From assembly GCA_018389105.1 (NCBI GenBank), contig JACATO010002730.1, positions 2,834,501-2,898,500 of the forward strand: a DNA stretch of 64,000 nucleotides. The letters are read 5' to 3'. Position 1 is the stretch's first letter, and each line of letters begins with the position of its first letter. The translations under genes and the position numbers were made by a program. This DNA comes from Nautilus pompilius. Its lineage: Eukaryota; Mollusca; Cephalopoda; Nautilida; Nautilidae. Shown in pieces: positions 23,237 to 36,616 of this stretch. The notes below the pieces were generated by a model, which did not search any database, was not told where the DNA came from, and saw nothing but the letters and a program-made list of their open reading frames with translations.

Positions 23237-25465
23237 GTTTAACTTAGTCTTAAACTGAACTACATATTCAAAGATTTAATAAAAATTTCGTTGGAAACGG
23301 CGCATATAAATTCTAATTTTAAAAAAATAAAATGATTTCAAAGCATCCATTAAGTAAATAATGCTAGGAAATAATTACTATTATATAATATCCATGATAG
23401 CGATTTCAATGTAGTTCATTTATTATCCAGATAAAAGCTAAAATTCCCACTGTTGACCTGAGCAGATGATGGCAGTGAATAAAGCTTTATGGCGGGTGTC
23501 TAGCGTTCTCCTTCATAGGGTAAGGTTAATGCAAAATTTTCTTCAGGAGAATAATGGTGAAACTGCTGTCCAGGCTATCATTTTCACCTTCTTATTGATG
23601 AGAGAAAATATAACAATTACATTGACTGAAACTTTAGCGAACAAAGTCTTTACCTGGTCTATCGTTTTCACTGATACAAGAGCGAAATGCTATCGTATAG
23701 TCTATTTTGCAATTGTTTCGTGGAATCATTGACATTGAAAGTCGTTCAGGCATGAAATAAACAAGTTATTAAACTTTCGAATATCACCTCTTGGTCAATG
23801 ACAAAAAAAAACAGCCTGTTTCCCTTATCTAAATATTTATTGGAATATCAATACAATTATCAATGCTCTTTTAACAAAATTTACCCAACAGTTAAATCAT
23901 GTTTTATTTCATGGGAATGTTGCAAGAATTCATAGTCAGTTTTTTCATACGTAAATTGCTACCTTATATTTTAATTTATTTTCTTTTAGCTTTGTTTATG
24001 GTTTTTAACTATCTTTTGTAAATTTATACCCATTAACAGGTATTTTAATTATCATTACTGTGTATTTTTATTTCATTAAGAAGCTCTTTCATCAATATCT
24101 TTGCATATGCAAAGCAATGAGTCTTTCAAGAATACTTAATAGCGTCTGTCAAATGAAATCTAGTGGGAATAACATCACCGTAATGGTATTCGACATTGTT
24201 TTACTTGAATGTCCCTAGATTTCATCTTTTTAAAATTTATTTCGCTTGTTGTTTATTTTCCCATTTTCTGAATTCCAAAAGCAATTGTTTAACATTAAAA
24301 TCAGGCGTCATTTAAGATACGTCAGTGTATTATATAAAATCAGCATAAAAACAATTACTTGTACTTCATCAAACTAGTTTATTGTTTGCTCGTTCTTGTC
24401 TGCTGTTAATATTTCCAACAGACCGAAATTTACAGCGGTTTTGTGTAACATCCGTTACGGCATCTTCTTCTAATAATTAATGGCTGCCAGAATTTTACTG
24501 AAAATATAAAATCATGGTCCAATTAAATTAAACATCATTAACCCTTAAATATTTCATTTTAACTTCACTCACAAAAAATGTTTTTTGCTACATTTTCCCT
24601 CACGCATTTGTTAAATTTACAGTGGATAGATTACCTGTCAAATAAAATTATTTCTGATTTGCATTAATTGCTTTGCCAACAAAATTCAACAAATAATCAG
24701 TCAACCACTTTTCTCCAGGTTTGTGTTTATCATGTAAAACATTTCATGGCTGACATTGTATTTGAAGGTCATAATTTTACCTTGTTTCCAGTTAAATATT
24801 TAAACATCAAAACTTCATGACTAATTAACCAGACTATTTATGGTGTCAGACTCAGAAATTAGCTTTTTTTTATCGTTCTACAAGATATCAAATGCCAACA
24901 TCATAAAATTATTTTGATTAAATAATAGAATAAATAAGAAATAATAAAAAAAAAATTGTTTCAACATTGCATTAGTTGCGATATGATTAAACTTAAACCA
25001 GAAAAATGAGATTTCGGGTGATACAATAAAATTGGCCATCGCTGTAAGATATTAATTTTCATACGTGTTTAGGTTTATTCCGAAGATTTATAAGGATAAT
25101 ATAGAAAAAATATATAAATGTAAATCAAAACTCAATCAGAATTGAAAGGAAATACAAAACTCATTATTAAATTTAGTACTTACGACAATAAAATGTATTT
25201 TTGCTTAAAATTCAATATATTAACAAATTGAATGAATTTAATAAATTTTAGATTCCTGTTCCTTTTTTGAATTTAGAAGAAAAAATTTGAAATTGTTTTC
25301 ATTCATAAAGAAAGGAATTTTTATATTTTTGGCTAGATCCGAGAAAAAGAAATACAAAATAATTGAAAAAAACAGTTAGCAATAACTAGTATTCAAGACA
25401 AATAATATTTAATTCGTGCTTTTATCATGTTCATTTTTTAAATAATCTCTAAATTTAACAACGTA
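23030..25465. other. AT-rich DNA with a long CT microsatellite
   Basis: No gene recognised. Apart from the CT run at 23153-23236, the stretch is low-complexity AT-rich sequence. Confidence 0.5.
23153..23236. repeat. (CT)n microsatellite
   Basis: About 40 CT units with two small interruptions. Confidence 0.97.
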
Positions 25466-27096
25466 CAGTGCCGGATAAAAGAATTAGAAAACTTGCTGTG
25501 AAATTGATATTTGAGCTCTCTTGTTTTTACATTTGCATACAGATAGCCATCCTATTATCCATAAGTTGTATAAAACATGCCTTTACAATGTGTAAAAACA
25601 GGGAATGTCATATGTGTATCTATTGTCTGGATAAAATATTTGAATTAGCATAGCTAAATTTGTACCGCGACAAAAGGGTTGGGACAGTGAACAAAATCTG
25701 TGCATACATTTATTCCCCTCAATATATCCATTTTTAATGGATCAAATAAATAGAATCACATCATCTAAGACCATTTGAGATAATTTTTGCCTGATGACTG
25801 GCAAGACAACGTCGTCTGAAATCAGAAACTTGATAGCTGAGTACCACCAAGAAAATCTGTCTTGTCGGGAGATAGCCGATCGAGTCAATTGCCAGAAAAG
25901 CATTGTAAGCCGTATTATGAAGCAGTACGAGGAGACCGGAAACACGAAAACAAAACTGCGAATCAGTAGACCGCGAAAATGTGACAACAAAAAGGATCGA
26001 CTCATTTGTCGCAAATCAAAGGACAATCATTTCCTGACATCGACGGCCATTAGAGCCTCCCTGAGTGGAGTGAATGTCTACAGTCGCACTATTCAACGTC
26101 GTCTATGGAAGAGGAAACTCTTTTGACGAATCGCCCAGAAAAAGCCATTCATCAGCAAAAAGAACATGGGAATCCGCATAGCATGGGCTAAAGCACACAA
26201 AAACTGGTCCAAAGTTCAATAGGATAGAGTTCTATTTTCCGACGAAACGATCATCATGCGTATTCACAGTGATGACTGAGTATATTTTCGACGTTACAAT
26301 GGCGAAAAATACAATATAAAATGCACCCGACCGACGGTACAGAATGGAGGAGGATTGTTGATGGTCTGGAGGTGTCTGAACGCGGAAGGACCCGGCCCTC
26401 TCAACTTGATAAGGGGCAGAGAGACCGCCGAGATCTACTGCAATTTACTGAGGAATGTCGTCGTCGACTTCATCGACGAGAAAATGCCAGTCACCGACAT
26501 CTTCCAGCAAGACAATGCCTCAATCCACACCGCCAAAGTCGTCACTTCCATCACCACCCAACTAGGAATGTATGTTATGCGCTGGCTGCCCCAAAGACAG
26601 GATCTCAAACCAATCGAAAATACCTGGAAGCAGCTGAAGGCGAAGGTGGCCAAACACAAAATCTCAACTAAGACCAATTCTTGCAGGCCGTCGAGAAAAG
26701 CTGGTAGGAAAGACCAATCCGACTGCCTTCGTTTCGTCTAATCCATCCCCCGTCGTTGTCGAGAAAAGTGATCGAACATCACGGATACGCCATCCACTAC
26801 TAGTTAGTTCATCATTTTCATGCATTTGTTCGATTGTAATTTGGAATGTTGAAAAATATTTATGGATTTGTTCTCTATTCCAACCCTTTTGTCGCGGTAC
26901 AAATCAGACATTGCCGATTCAAATATTTTTTCCAGAGAATATTTAAACATATAGCATATGCTGCTTTTATACATTGTAAAGGCATGTTTTGCGCATATAA
27001 TAAACAATGTGCTGGGTATTTAAATGCGTTTGTTAAAACGAGGGAGCTCAAATATCAATTTCACAGCAAGTTCCCCAACTCTTTTGTCCGGCACTG
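25466..27096 (+). mobile_element. Tc1-like transposon with long IR/DR ends
   Basis: Both ends read CAGTGCCGGA(T/C)AAAAGA and are flanked by TA (25464-25465 and 27097-27098). The inverted ends extend imperfectly for about 225 bp. Each holds a second, inner copy of the motif: GCGACAAAAGGGTTGG at 25668-25683 and its complement near 26880-26898. Paired outer and inner sites in long ends are the IR/DR layout known from Sleeping Beauty-type Tc1 elements. At 1631 bp it appears complete in length. Confidence 0.92.
25794..26803 (+). pseudogene. Tc1 transposase (DD34E), broken by stops
   Basis: It starts with MTGKTTSSEIRNLIAEYHQ. The first helix-turn-helix is LSCREIADRVNCQKSIVSRI, then a GRPR-like SRPRKCDNKKD, and the second DNA-binding part ends in RTIQRRLWKRKL. 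The catalytic residues are visible: Asp in LFSDETIIMR, Asp in IFQQDNASIHTA, and Glu in DLKPIENTWKQLK. There are 34 residues between the last two, the canonical DD34E spacing. Stops interrupt it at about 26124, 26219 (Trp to stop) and 26278 (Trp to stop), and a frameshift follows near 26660. The tail ends EHHGYAIHY. Few lesions suggest fairly recent death. Confidence 0.92.
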
Positions 27097-30000
27097 TAAT
27101 GTTAGTCCTTAAATATATGACCATTTACTTGTAGTAATTTTTAATATTTCGTTGAACTGAATCCCACAATTTTGTTCTTAATCATCCTGTAGCTAAAACT
27201 GTTTTAACAATTTGCATTACTTATAAATTAGATTTAATATAATCGCTGTCGTATCTACAAGCATAAAGGCGATGAAGTTTCGTTGATATTCATTAACACT
27301 TTATAAGACTTAAAAATAAATTTTTAAAAGGGCATGGTTTATTAACCTAGAAACTAAGACTTGTAGCTATCATTTACTAGTGATGCTGTCTGATTTCGGT
27401 TTCTGGTTTGAATAACTAAAATTTCATTAAATTTTTACGAGAGACCCACAGGACTTTCCAGTTAAGGAAGAAAGAGAGGAAAAGATAATAAACACAGTGG
27501 CTGGCTTGTCAGCAGCGTTGTACCTTAAAAGCAAGATCTTTTAAAGCGCTGATTTCGTTTGACATCTGAAATAATCCGCTTGGTCGCTTTATCAAAGGAA
27601 TCTCAATCAATCATTTCTGAACATCAATGTTCCCCCGTGAAGTGGATATAATGGCAAGAGATTGATTGAAGGTTGTAGTATGGATTCCTAAAACGAAACC
27701 TTCTAGCATTTTAGCCGCAAAACTAAAAGAAAACAATTCTAAAATTGTGTTCAATGTTTGAATCTGCAGAGGCGATACGGACAGTAAAGCCATGATGCTG
27801 CGATTGCCACGGCAACGGCTCAAATTTTGGCGGGGTGGGTTTAGGTGCCAGCCTCATATGCCAGCAGACTGTTTGCTATTCAGTCACGCTAACCATTGGT
27901 GGTGCTCTTTGGCTACTCTCCTTAGATCTTTATTTCCCTAAGAGTAATTATATATATACATTTTCTTTAGTCTATAAAAACGAAGCGGACGAGGAAATCT
28001 AATCTTTTTTTTCTCTCCTTGATGTTTTCCTTAACGGTATCACTATCTTCGGCTGAAACCTTATTTTATGTCATCGAATATCAAATAAAGTTGTATTTTA
28101 TTTGAAAAAAGTAGTAAACAGTAAATTTCATGTATATTTGTATATTTTATCTTCAGAAGATTTATTTAGTATTGCGTTATGTTAACATTATTCTTTCCGA
28201 TACTCTATATATTCATTCCCAGCAGCAACCATTGTCTGACAAAATGAATTTCCTATTTTCCATTGATTGCAACCCTTTGTTTGTAGCAGTACTATCCAAA
28301 GTCGATATATGGACAACCAGCACTGTGTGAAATTCGATTTATTGATCACTTTATCGACGACCGGCATGCTAAGCAATCGCTGCTTGGGATCAATATGATT
28401 AGTACCGGAAAGACTAGGTTAATCATTAACAGATACTAGTAAATATTTATTAGCTAATATTTATAAATAAAGGCAATTTAAATGAAATTTATTTTATATT
28501 TATTAGTAAGTTCCAGTACACATTTAAAATATTTCTTTTATTAATGTTACTAGCTCAGTAGATGCTGCATTTTCTTAAGTTAACTGCTTTTGATGTCATC
28601 CATACGATGCTAACAATGCCAGTTAGCTTTTATACATTCAAGATAATCTCCTAAAAAACAATTCGGGATGCGTTTTTTTCATTTTCTTTTATTCTGACAT
28701 AAATATTTATTTTTTAAAATGACAAATCTAAAAAAAAAATTAATATGCTTTATTTTAATCGAATAAACTTTCTGTGTTGTTTGTATTTCATAGCTAGTTG
28801 CTATAGTAATGTTTCCTTTTTTCTAAATGTCTTAAAATAGTGAATTTTCTAAAATGTATTTATTAAAAAATGCATTGCCAATTAATACAGCTTAAAATTA
28901 AAATAAATTTTTTATATCAAGCAGTAGGTGGACGCTGTAAAATACATTTTATAGCTTCTTGCTTATGTTAAAAGCAAAACAATATTTTTAAATCATTGTT
29001 TCCATTTTCTGTTTGTTTGTTTCTCTTCTAGAAAAAATATCCTTCATATCAGTTCTTAATCCATAACAACTTCTCTAAATTCACGTTTTATGCATTTTCT
29101 GGAGTCAAAACAGGGTTCCTTTTACCAAAAGGTTTTCATATTTATAAGAAACCTAAATGCTTTGATATATTTACCTCATTATAAACCTCATCAAGTAGAG
29201 CGTAGTTTTCTCTTGTTGTTATTTCAGTTTTGTGAAAAAAACACATCAACTTTAGACATCAGAGATACATTACTATGTAGTGCAACACCTCTTTACAATT
29301 TTCATTTTAAATAATTGTAGCTAATGTCGTAATATGCACTGGAAACATTTTTTAAGAAGCAGTTAGCATTTCGCTGCAAAATATTCAAGTTATTAAAACC
29401 CTTTTACGGATTTCTTAAGAACATCCTTGTTTCTTTTAGATATTTTACTTTTCTACATAACATTGATTATTGGAAAATACTTTTATAGTTTATAATCGGT
29501 ATAAACAAACCTATTTTAGTCATACTTCACAAAATAATTATTATTAAAAGAATAAAAAGAACAACAGCAAAAAACATTTATTAAATGTTTATTTATTTCA
29601 TCATCTACTTATTTAATAACTAAAATTATTTAAAATTCAAATGTAAATAAATTTATTGTTTTGTAATAGTGTGAATATTCTAAAATTTATATTTCTTCCT
29701 GACAACCTATTCTAATTGCACCTCAAATATTCATAACTAGAATCAGTGCATCTAATACCGAATGACCATGAACTTTTTATATTGTTTCCCATTGTTCATC
29801 CGTTCCATTGTGAAGTTCAGATGGTTGTTGTTATTTCTATTGTAGCTGTTTCTGCTCTTGCCGTCCCGGATATAAATGTAATCATAGTGTACCATGAAAA
29901 ATGACTTCTTTTTCATGAAAAGAATGTTATTTCATGAAAATCTTTCCATTAATCAAAAGACAACTTACACAACTATGTATGGTTTTTCTGAAGTCACCTT

Positions 30001-30725
30001 AGCAATTGGGTCCAAATCATAAAAGAACACATTTTATTTTCAACGTACATTTGAATACAACTCTAAACTTACTATTATTTAATCTCCGTTCAAATTTTGT
30101 ATCATTAATTTATCTTGTAATACTTGCTTACAAAAGCAAAGGTTTCCTACATAATTGCCCACCAGAGTTTAGAGGATAATATTATGAATTAGCTGTGCCT
30201 ACGAGCTAAAATGTTCCATAAGAAAGCCGAAAACACCAAATGATCTACTAGTAACAAAATGAAAAGTTTTTAAATTTGTCTATTTATTCAACGAATTTAC
30301 TGTAGAAGTCAATGAAATATATCATTTCCTAAACTATATTTAATTGCTTTTTGTTTTTATTTAGCTGAAAAGCATTAAAATACTATTGTTAATATATTAA
30401 CAAGCAGTACTAAAGAACAGTCAGTTTGTACTCAGTACTATTCTGGAAAGGATTTTAAAATGAAGACAATAGATTTATCTAAAACATACTAGTAGATAGA
30501 AGGACTCTTCTTTGAAATCAGTAGTTTAAACAGGTACTATGACCGTATCATTGTTTATAATTTACGTTTCGTATGTGATTTGTGTTGCTATACTATTTAT
30601 TTATGCTTTGACAGCATCACTATAATCCTATTACCAGTGCTTATCCTTAACCTTTTAGTGTTTCTCTTATCAGTGCCCTCACAGTTTATGGATAGACAAG
30701 AAATCTCGTCTAACTGCATTCTATG

Positions 30726-30756
<31 letters not shown>

Positions 30757-31809
30757 AGAGAAACTGAACTGTACAATGTAGAAAAAACTTTACTTTCTTT
30801 TATGCAACAGTTATCCAGAAGAAAAGATAAATAGGCAGATATAGAGAGTAGGTTGAAGAAAAAATACGGAAATTCCATTTACCCCATATGCACGAAGAAA
30901 AGACTAGCTCGTTCAGAATCCTGAGCTTTGTTCTTCCGTGTTCTGGGGCAGACCGCTGGATACAGGACCAGGTGTACTGTTTTTAGAAAGGATTAGAACG
31001 GAAACTAATTGAGATTTAGAATTTTTCTTGCATGATAATATCTTTGGTATTATGCTTTGATGCTTGAAAAAATTTATCTTAGTACTCTGATTTAGACGCT
31101 TGTTTGCCAGTCTGCCTTAATATAGCCAGCTAATTAATGGAAAAAAAACTATTGTTTAGGTATACATGTTTGTCTTCGTACAAGTGAGTAAATAGAACAA
31201 GTACCGTTCAAGTGGTATATTACAAGTTTTCTTTTGGATAAACTGCTTGAATATAACTCGCGACAGTCAGCTACTCTGATTATATTTTCATTTGAGTCAT
31301 GAAAAAAATCAGTCAATAACGCACAGCTCTGACTCGAAGTTGAAACACATGGATCGAAATTCAAAATGACCCCCAAATAAATCATACATAGTGTATACCA
31401 GTTGTATTTTACACTTTTTAATATCCCTGCGGGTTCGTAAATTTTAAAAAGGCGCTTAAACAATTTTTTTTTATTTTTTAGATTCTAATAAAAAATTTCT
31501 GTATAATTCAGGTTTTATTTGATATATAGAAAAAGGTAACGTGTCCACCACTCATGCGAAATATAGCTTGTTTTAATCTTTACAACCCAGCCTCAAAGAA
31601 TTATTTTTTTTTGTTGTTAACGATTTTTGTGAAGTAAATAATTTATAACGGTTTGGCTTTCAGTTTATTAAATTATTCATGCACTGCAAAGTGGACCTTT
31701 AGGTCCAACAAAAAATACATATCGAAATAGTTAAATTATTAATGCCAATACAAAAATGGAACTTTGCAAATCATGCAAAGTATAGCAGTAACGTTTAAAT
31801 GTTTGATTA
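27097..31809. other. AT-rich DNA, no recognised gene
   Basis: No coding region or RNA gene that I can support. The open frames are short and without domains. A less AT-rich patch at about 27780-27910 has no recognisable promoter boxes or protein. A CA/GA microsatellite lies at 30725-30760. Confidence 0.5.
30725..30760. repeat. (CA)n-(GA)n microsatellite
   Basis: About 14 CA units pass into four GA units. Confidence 0.95.
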
Positions 31810-32050
31810 CACTGGTCAACAAGTATTTTTCGTCAAGCATATGTCAAGGTGTACTTAGTGTAGATTTTAATGCTGATTTCAAATATACAATTAGTTTTTT
31901 GACATCACGTAAGTTTTCAAGATGAGAAAGTTTTTTGGTTTTAGCTCATGCATTATATAAAAATTCCAATTAATGACGTGTATGCATGTATTTCATTTAC
32001 ATCATGGAAACATACCTTTAAAATAAACTACATTATTCATTGCTACATAG

Positions 32051-32175
32051 GTCAGATGCAATATTTCATCATCTTAAATTAACCAATCAAGTTTTGTCTG
32101 ATGAAATAAGTATTTCAACATCTCAAATTGTCCAGTCATAATTGGTCTGATGAAATATTTCATCATCTCAAATTC
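32051..32175. repeat. Palindromic GATGAAAT repeats in the E3 leader
   Basis: Three units of 48-50 bp. The last contains the perfect 16-base palindrome GATGAAATATTTCATC at 32149-32164. Confidence 0.8.
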
Positions 32176-32229
32176 TATATAAGTATAACCGTTTGTATCT
32201 ATTTCCTTACTTGTTTTACAGTGTTAACA

Positions 32230-33199
32230 ATGCCAAGACAGTGTAGAAATCATCCTGATGTGTTTTGTTATGTCTGTGGACAATTTATTGTGAAAGCTCG
32301 AAAACGTACAATAACACCAGAGATAAAGAAGATTTATAAGCTATAGATGTTTTTTTAAAGCTGCACTTCTCCATAATGGTGCCCTACATTCCTATTGCAT
32401 ACTCCGTTCATCTTCATGATTCATATGAGAATATGGAACTTCTACTTCATTCCATTGCCTATGAAAGATACTCATGGAAAATATGTGGAGATTTAAAAGT
32501 CATTGGAATGTTCACAAAATACTGTTGTTTCTTGTGTCTATGGGATAGTCGGGCAACTGACAGACATTATTCGGAATCAAACTGGCAGACAAGAACATCA
32601 TACCAGCCAGGACTCTCTTGCGTCAAGAATACACCTCTTGTAGATCCATGTAATGTCCTATTTCCTCGTTTGCACACAAAGCTTGGACTGATGAAGCAGT
32701 TTGTAAAGACACTAGTGAAAGAGAAATGCCAGAGGGTTTGAGTATATTGTAGAAAAGTTTCCCAAAATCACACAGGCGAAGTTGAAAGAGGGTTTCTTTG
32801 TAGGACCCCAAATTAGAGAAGTACTCAAAGATGTCAACTTCAAGACAACACTGGATGAACTGGAATTCTTTCAATTGGATCTGTGAGAATATCTTGGGCA
32901 ACAAGAAGCCAATGGACTACAAGGATGGCATCAAGAATCTTCTGAAATGTTACTCAGCAATGGGTTGTCGCATGTCACAGAAAGTTCACTTCTTGGACTC
33001 CCATCTGGATTTCTTCCCAGATAACCTTGGAGCAGTGTCTGATGAACATGGTGAAAGATTTCACCAGGACATTACTACTATGGAGAAATGGTACCAAGGC
33101 TTCTGGAATGACAGTATGCTGGCTGACTACTGCTGGACACTTTACCGTGATCAACCAGATCAGGAACACCGCAGGAGATCCAAATCACAATGTTTATAA
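32230..33199 (+). pseudogene. Truncated E-family transposase (E3)
   Basis: It starts with MPRQCRNHPDVFCYVCGQF, the cleanest view of the N-terminal CxxC. It runs to TPEIKKIYKL and a TAG, then jumps over the deleted middle to IPIAYSVHLHDSYENM. ICGDLKV lies at about 32484-32502. This copy then lacks seven residues (LMEMQSG) present in E2 and E5 before KYCCFLCLWDSR. LHTKLGLMKQFVK, HFLDSHLDFFPDNLGAVS and DEHGERFHQDI (33041-33070) follow, ending in MLADYCWTLYRD and a stop at 33199. Frameshifts fall near 32735 and 32820. An AATAAA polyadenylation-like signal is at about 33283. Confidence 0.78.
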
Positions 33200-33500
33200 C
33201 TCTGTTGTTCTAACTTTGTCTGTTTTGTCTGACCATTATTTATGTATTCACTCTTTGTAGAATGATAGTGATGATTTTTAACTCAATAAACTCATTTACT
33301 TTCTAAAATAATATGTCCTTATTTATTACGTTAATGATTTCATATATACAAATATGTAAATATTTGCATGTATCTACTGAAAAACTGATACGTGCTGCAT
33401 ACAAATGGAGTGAAATTTTGAAATCAGCATGAAATATTAGTCTAAAAAAGTTGGTTTGCATTCGTAATGACTATAATGCATTTAATTTTGTTGACCAATG

Positions 33501-36457
33501 TTATTCGGATTACGTGTAACTATATAAAGATTCAATTTTCAGCTGCTAATATGCCGGTAAATCGCGTTTAATGTTTAGCTCTGTCATTATTATTTTCATT
33601 GTACGTATTACTGACATTTATATTACTACCGATGGTGATGGCATTTGTGCTTGTATAGTAATATGTGTATATTCAACAATAAAATTTAATATTTTGAAAT
33701 CTTAATATTCGCAGTAAAAAGATTTCGAATACACATAACCTGCAACCAAATTTGTTTAATAATTTTTGTACTGAATGAAGTACTATTAAGAAAGTATGTT
33801 TTTTTTTTTAATGGCAACGAAGTGGACTTTTTGTGGTGCTGCGTGTTTTCGAAAGTGTATTCTGGGGTATAGCGGAGCTGAAATTTCGGTATTAGGCGAA
33901 GCCCCGTATGGTACAGTGGCTACGTCGAAAAGAGTATGGCCGCCACCCTGAAGTCGAGGGCCAACCGAGTGGTCTCTTGTCGAGGTAGTCCGGTCCGTCA
34001 AATTGACGGTTCTGATCAAGCGAAACCCTATCATCCAGGGAAAGGGAGCAAACCCGGTGAAAGATCGGAGCACACCTTTAAAGTTGACTTTTACTTTGAT
34101 AAGTTCACTCTTTAAAAGGAATAATGAATTCCATTCTGGGTAAAGCCGATTTTTAATGTTTTTTTTTTTATAAAAGGTAGATTATTAGTTTTTTTCCTAT
34201 CTGTAAAAAAACGAACAATTAAATATATCCTAATAAAGAGGATAAATTCTAATATTGAAATAAATTTTACCTGCAGAGGCGTTTTAATTAATTTTTTTAA
34301 TGAACTTTTTTACTTGGTTCAAAGTCTTATCTTTTCAAAATACTGAAAAGCTCAAAATCAATAATGCCACGCTCTACGCATTCTTTCAGCAATACACTAA
34401 AATTGTATGTGTTGTCAAGTGTTACAGCGAACGTAGCTACGATTTTATAAATTTTTCTGAAATATCTAATGTTGTATATAGTACTGAAAATAACTATAGA
34501 TTCCAACAGAATATCAAAATAAACTGCGAAAATTATTTACTTAAACAGATTGACAAATAGACGTAACAATTGAAAGGTATTGTTTATTATGAATAGTAAA
34601 ACGTATGAGGAATTATCTTGAGGCAACACGTATAATGAATGATATCCCAAGTTTGTTATGAATTCCTTTTAGCTGATGATAATACTCCATACTTTCGTAA
34701 AGCTTACAAATAAACTCTTAGTATTTTATTCCAAATCTCATATATGTAGTACAAACATTTTATATTAATAATAATAATTTTCTTTAACGTATTCAATCCA
34801 CGTATTCTCAGGTCTTTTGTAAGTCAACTTCAGTCTTGTAGGTACTCATTTCTTTTGTATTGGGAAAAAATTAGCCTTATCATAGATATCTTTCTTCAAG
34901 ACCAAATTCGCTTAACTTCAGTTTAAACAACCTTTAAAACATATCATTTCCTTTACTTTCCCGAAGTTTATTTTACTATTTAAGTATAATTTCTGATAAA
35001 TGAGCTCCTTTGTTCATGTTGTTACTTTAGCCAAAAGTGTGGTTGGTGACACTTCACTTAAGAACGCTTTATGGTGTTAGAAGACATCAACCATTGACTT
35101 AGTATCGTTCGTTAATTAAATGTTTATGCAGACATAAATTGTAGTTCATTTTTGTGTGCGTTCTGTAGTACAACCAAATTATTATAAAATAGTTATTTCT
35201 TTTAAAATGAGGGTCTTTGTAGACAAGATTAAAAGATTTATTTTATTTCATTTGGTTGTGAAAAATGAAATAGTTCGGGTCAGTTAGTCAGAACAAATTT
35301 CCCTTTTAATGCAATCGCATTTTGTGCCATAAACATCAAAATGGAAAAAAAAGTGGAAAGTGTGTATAATAGTTTGATTGTCTGTGTAATAGCATATACG
35401 TAAAAATGTTAAATGCATAATTAAGTCACTAATATCACTGACCAACTTGTAAAAATTAACAAATGTTCCTTTATAAAATACCAAAAAGTAACGTATCTCA
35501 TTATTTTTTATTAGCTAAACTTTTTGTTCTTTAAAGAAACAGCAATTTGCTTGTAAATATAGAAAAAAGGGCACAACAAACAGTTGAAAATATCAAATTA
35601 GGTATCGTTTTCTATACGTATTCGTTACGTAAAATTCACTTTACATGTAACGATGAAACATAGTTGTTGTATATTTATTGATTGATAGGAGTTTTTTATG
35701 AGGTTCAGCTTATATCATAGAACCGAGTTTTTATTCAGTTCTCGCAATTCAAGTATAACTAACGGTTCTCTCTTTGTTAAGTGTATTTATTATTTTTGTT
35801 TGTATTCTGTTGATAGAACAAACCGTACACAACTTTGTAACTGGAATTCTCTTTGTAGTAGAAAAGATTTTAAAAATGTTTTATGTCTTTTTTTATTTTT
35901 CTTCTTTTTCTACTTTAATGAAATCACTTAAAATTAATCAAATATTTTTGCCAAAATAAGTGCTGCTCAAAAGATAAATAGTGTAGATGGTAAAATTTTA
36001 AAAAAGACAAACTCTAGCTCTGTTAATTTAAGAATTTGCGGATGTTGGGAAGAAAACTAAAAGTCACCTGCTAAATAATGCATTTCTTCAAAAGCTATCT
36101 CATTTTATAAAAAAATTAAATAAAATAAAAGTTTTAAAATTAATTTTATCAGAATTTAAATAGCATACAAATTTTTAAAAATATATCAAATTTAAGACCA
36201 ACCCATTGGCATTTTAATAATGTACTATTAAAAGATAAAATTATTCAGGTTTCTTTTACCAGAATATATTCGTACTCGTCACCAAACATTATAGTAACTC
36301 ATAACAGTTAAAAGTGGCAAGTGGAAGATTATAAAACTTATTTTTCCAAAAAGTATTTGTTGCAAATGTGCTTAATGTTAATCATATTTTATTTTGAATA
36401 TATCCAGTATTTTGTAAGTGGTTGATCAAAAGTACATGTACAAAAAAGAGAAATATA
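33501..36457. other. AT-rich DNA with one GC-rich island
   Basis: No gene recognised. The GC-rich island at 33820-34085 is listed separately. Confidence 0.5.
33820..34085. other. Unassigned GC-rich island, probably a dispersed repeat
   Basis: About 265 bp of balanced-GC sequence stands out in DNA that is otherwise mostly A and T. It contains the palindrome CCGTCAAATTGACGG (near 33990-34004). The minus strand stays open for 95 codons (33786-34073), but the translation matches nothing I recognise. There is no clear RNA polymerase III A or B box. Its abrupt edges suggest a transposed fragment or the 5' part of a retroelement. Confidence 0.4.
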
Positions 36458-36459
36458 CT

Positions 36460-36530
<71 letters not shown>

Positions 36531-36538
36531 ACTACTAC

Positions 36539-36614
<76 letters not shown>
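36458..36614. repeat. (TAC)n passing into (TAA)n microsatellite
   Basis: About 27 TAC/CTA units with two slips are followed directly by about 25 TAA units. Confidence 0.97.

Positions 36615-36616
<2 letters not shown>

Larger units (their letters stand above)
31810..33500 (+). mobile_element. DNA transposon E3 (internally deleted copy)
   Basis: The left end is CACTGGTCAACAAGTATTTT and the right end read inward is CATTGGTCAACAAAATT. TTA flanks both sides (31807-31809 and 33501-33503). Subterminal motifs are GCTGATTTCAAA at 31872-31883 (62 bp in) and its complement at 33417-33428 (72 bp in). It is 1691 bp with the gene on the plus strand. It shares its internal deletion and its leader array with E2 and E5. 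Confidence 0.92.

Noticed and set aside
27780..27910. Possible tRNA-derived SINE (patch with CTATTCAGTCACGCTAACC)
   Set aside because: No convincing A and B boxes at tRNA spacing and no 3' tail; left unassigned.
33786..34073. 95-codon minus-strand frame in the GC-rich island, considered as a host exon
   Set aside because: No known domain; the run of T at one edge and abrupt composition change fit a repeat better than an exon.
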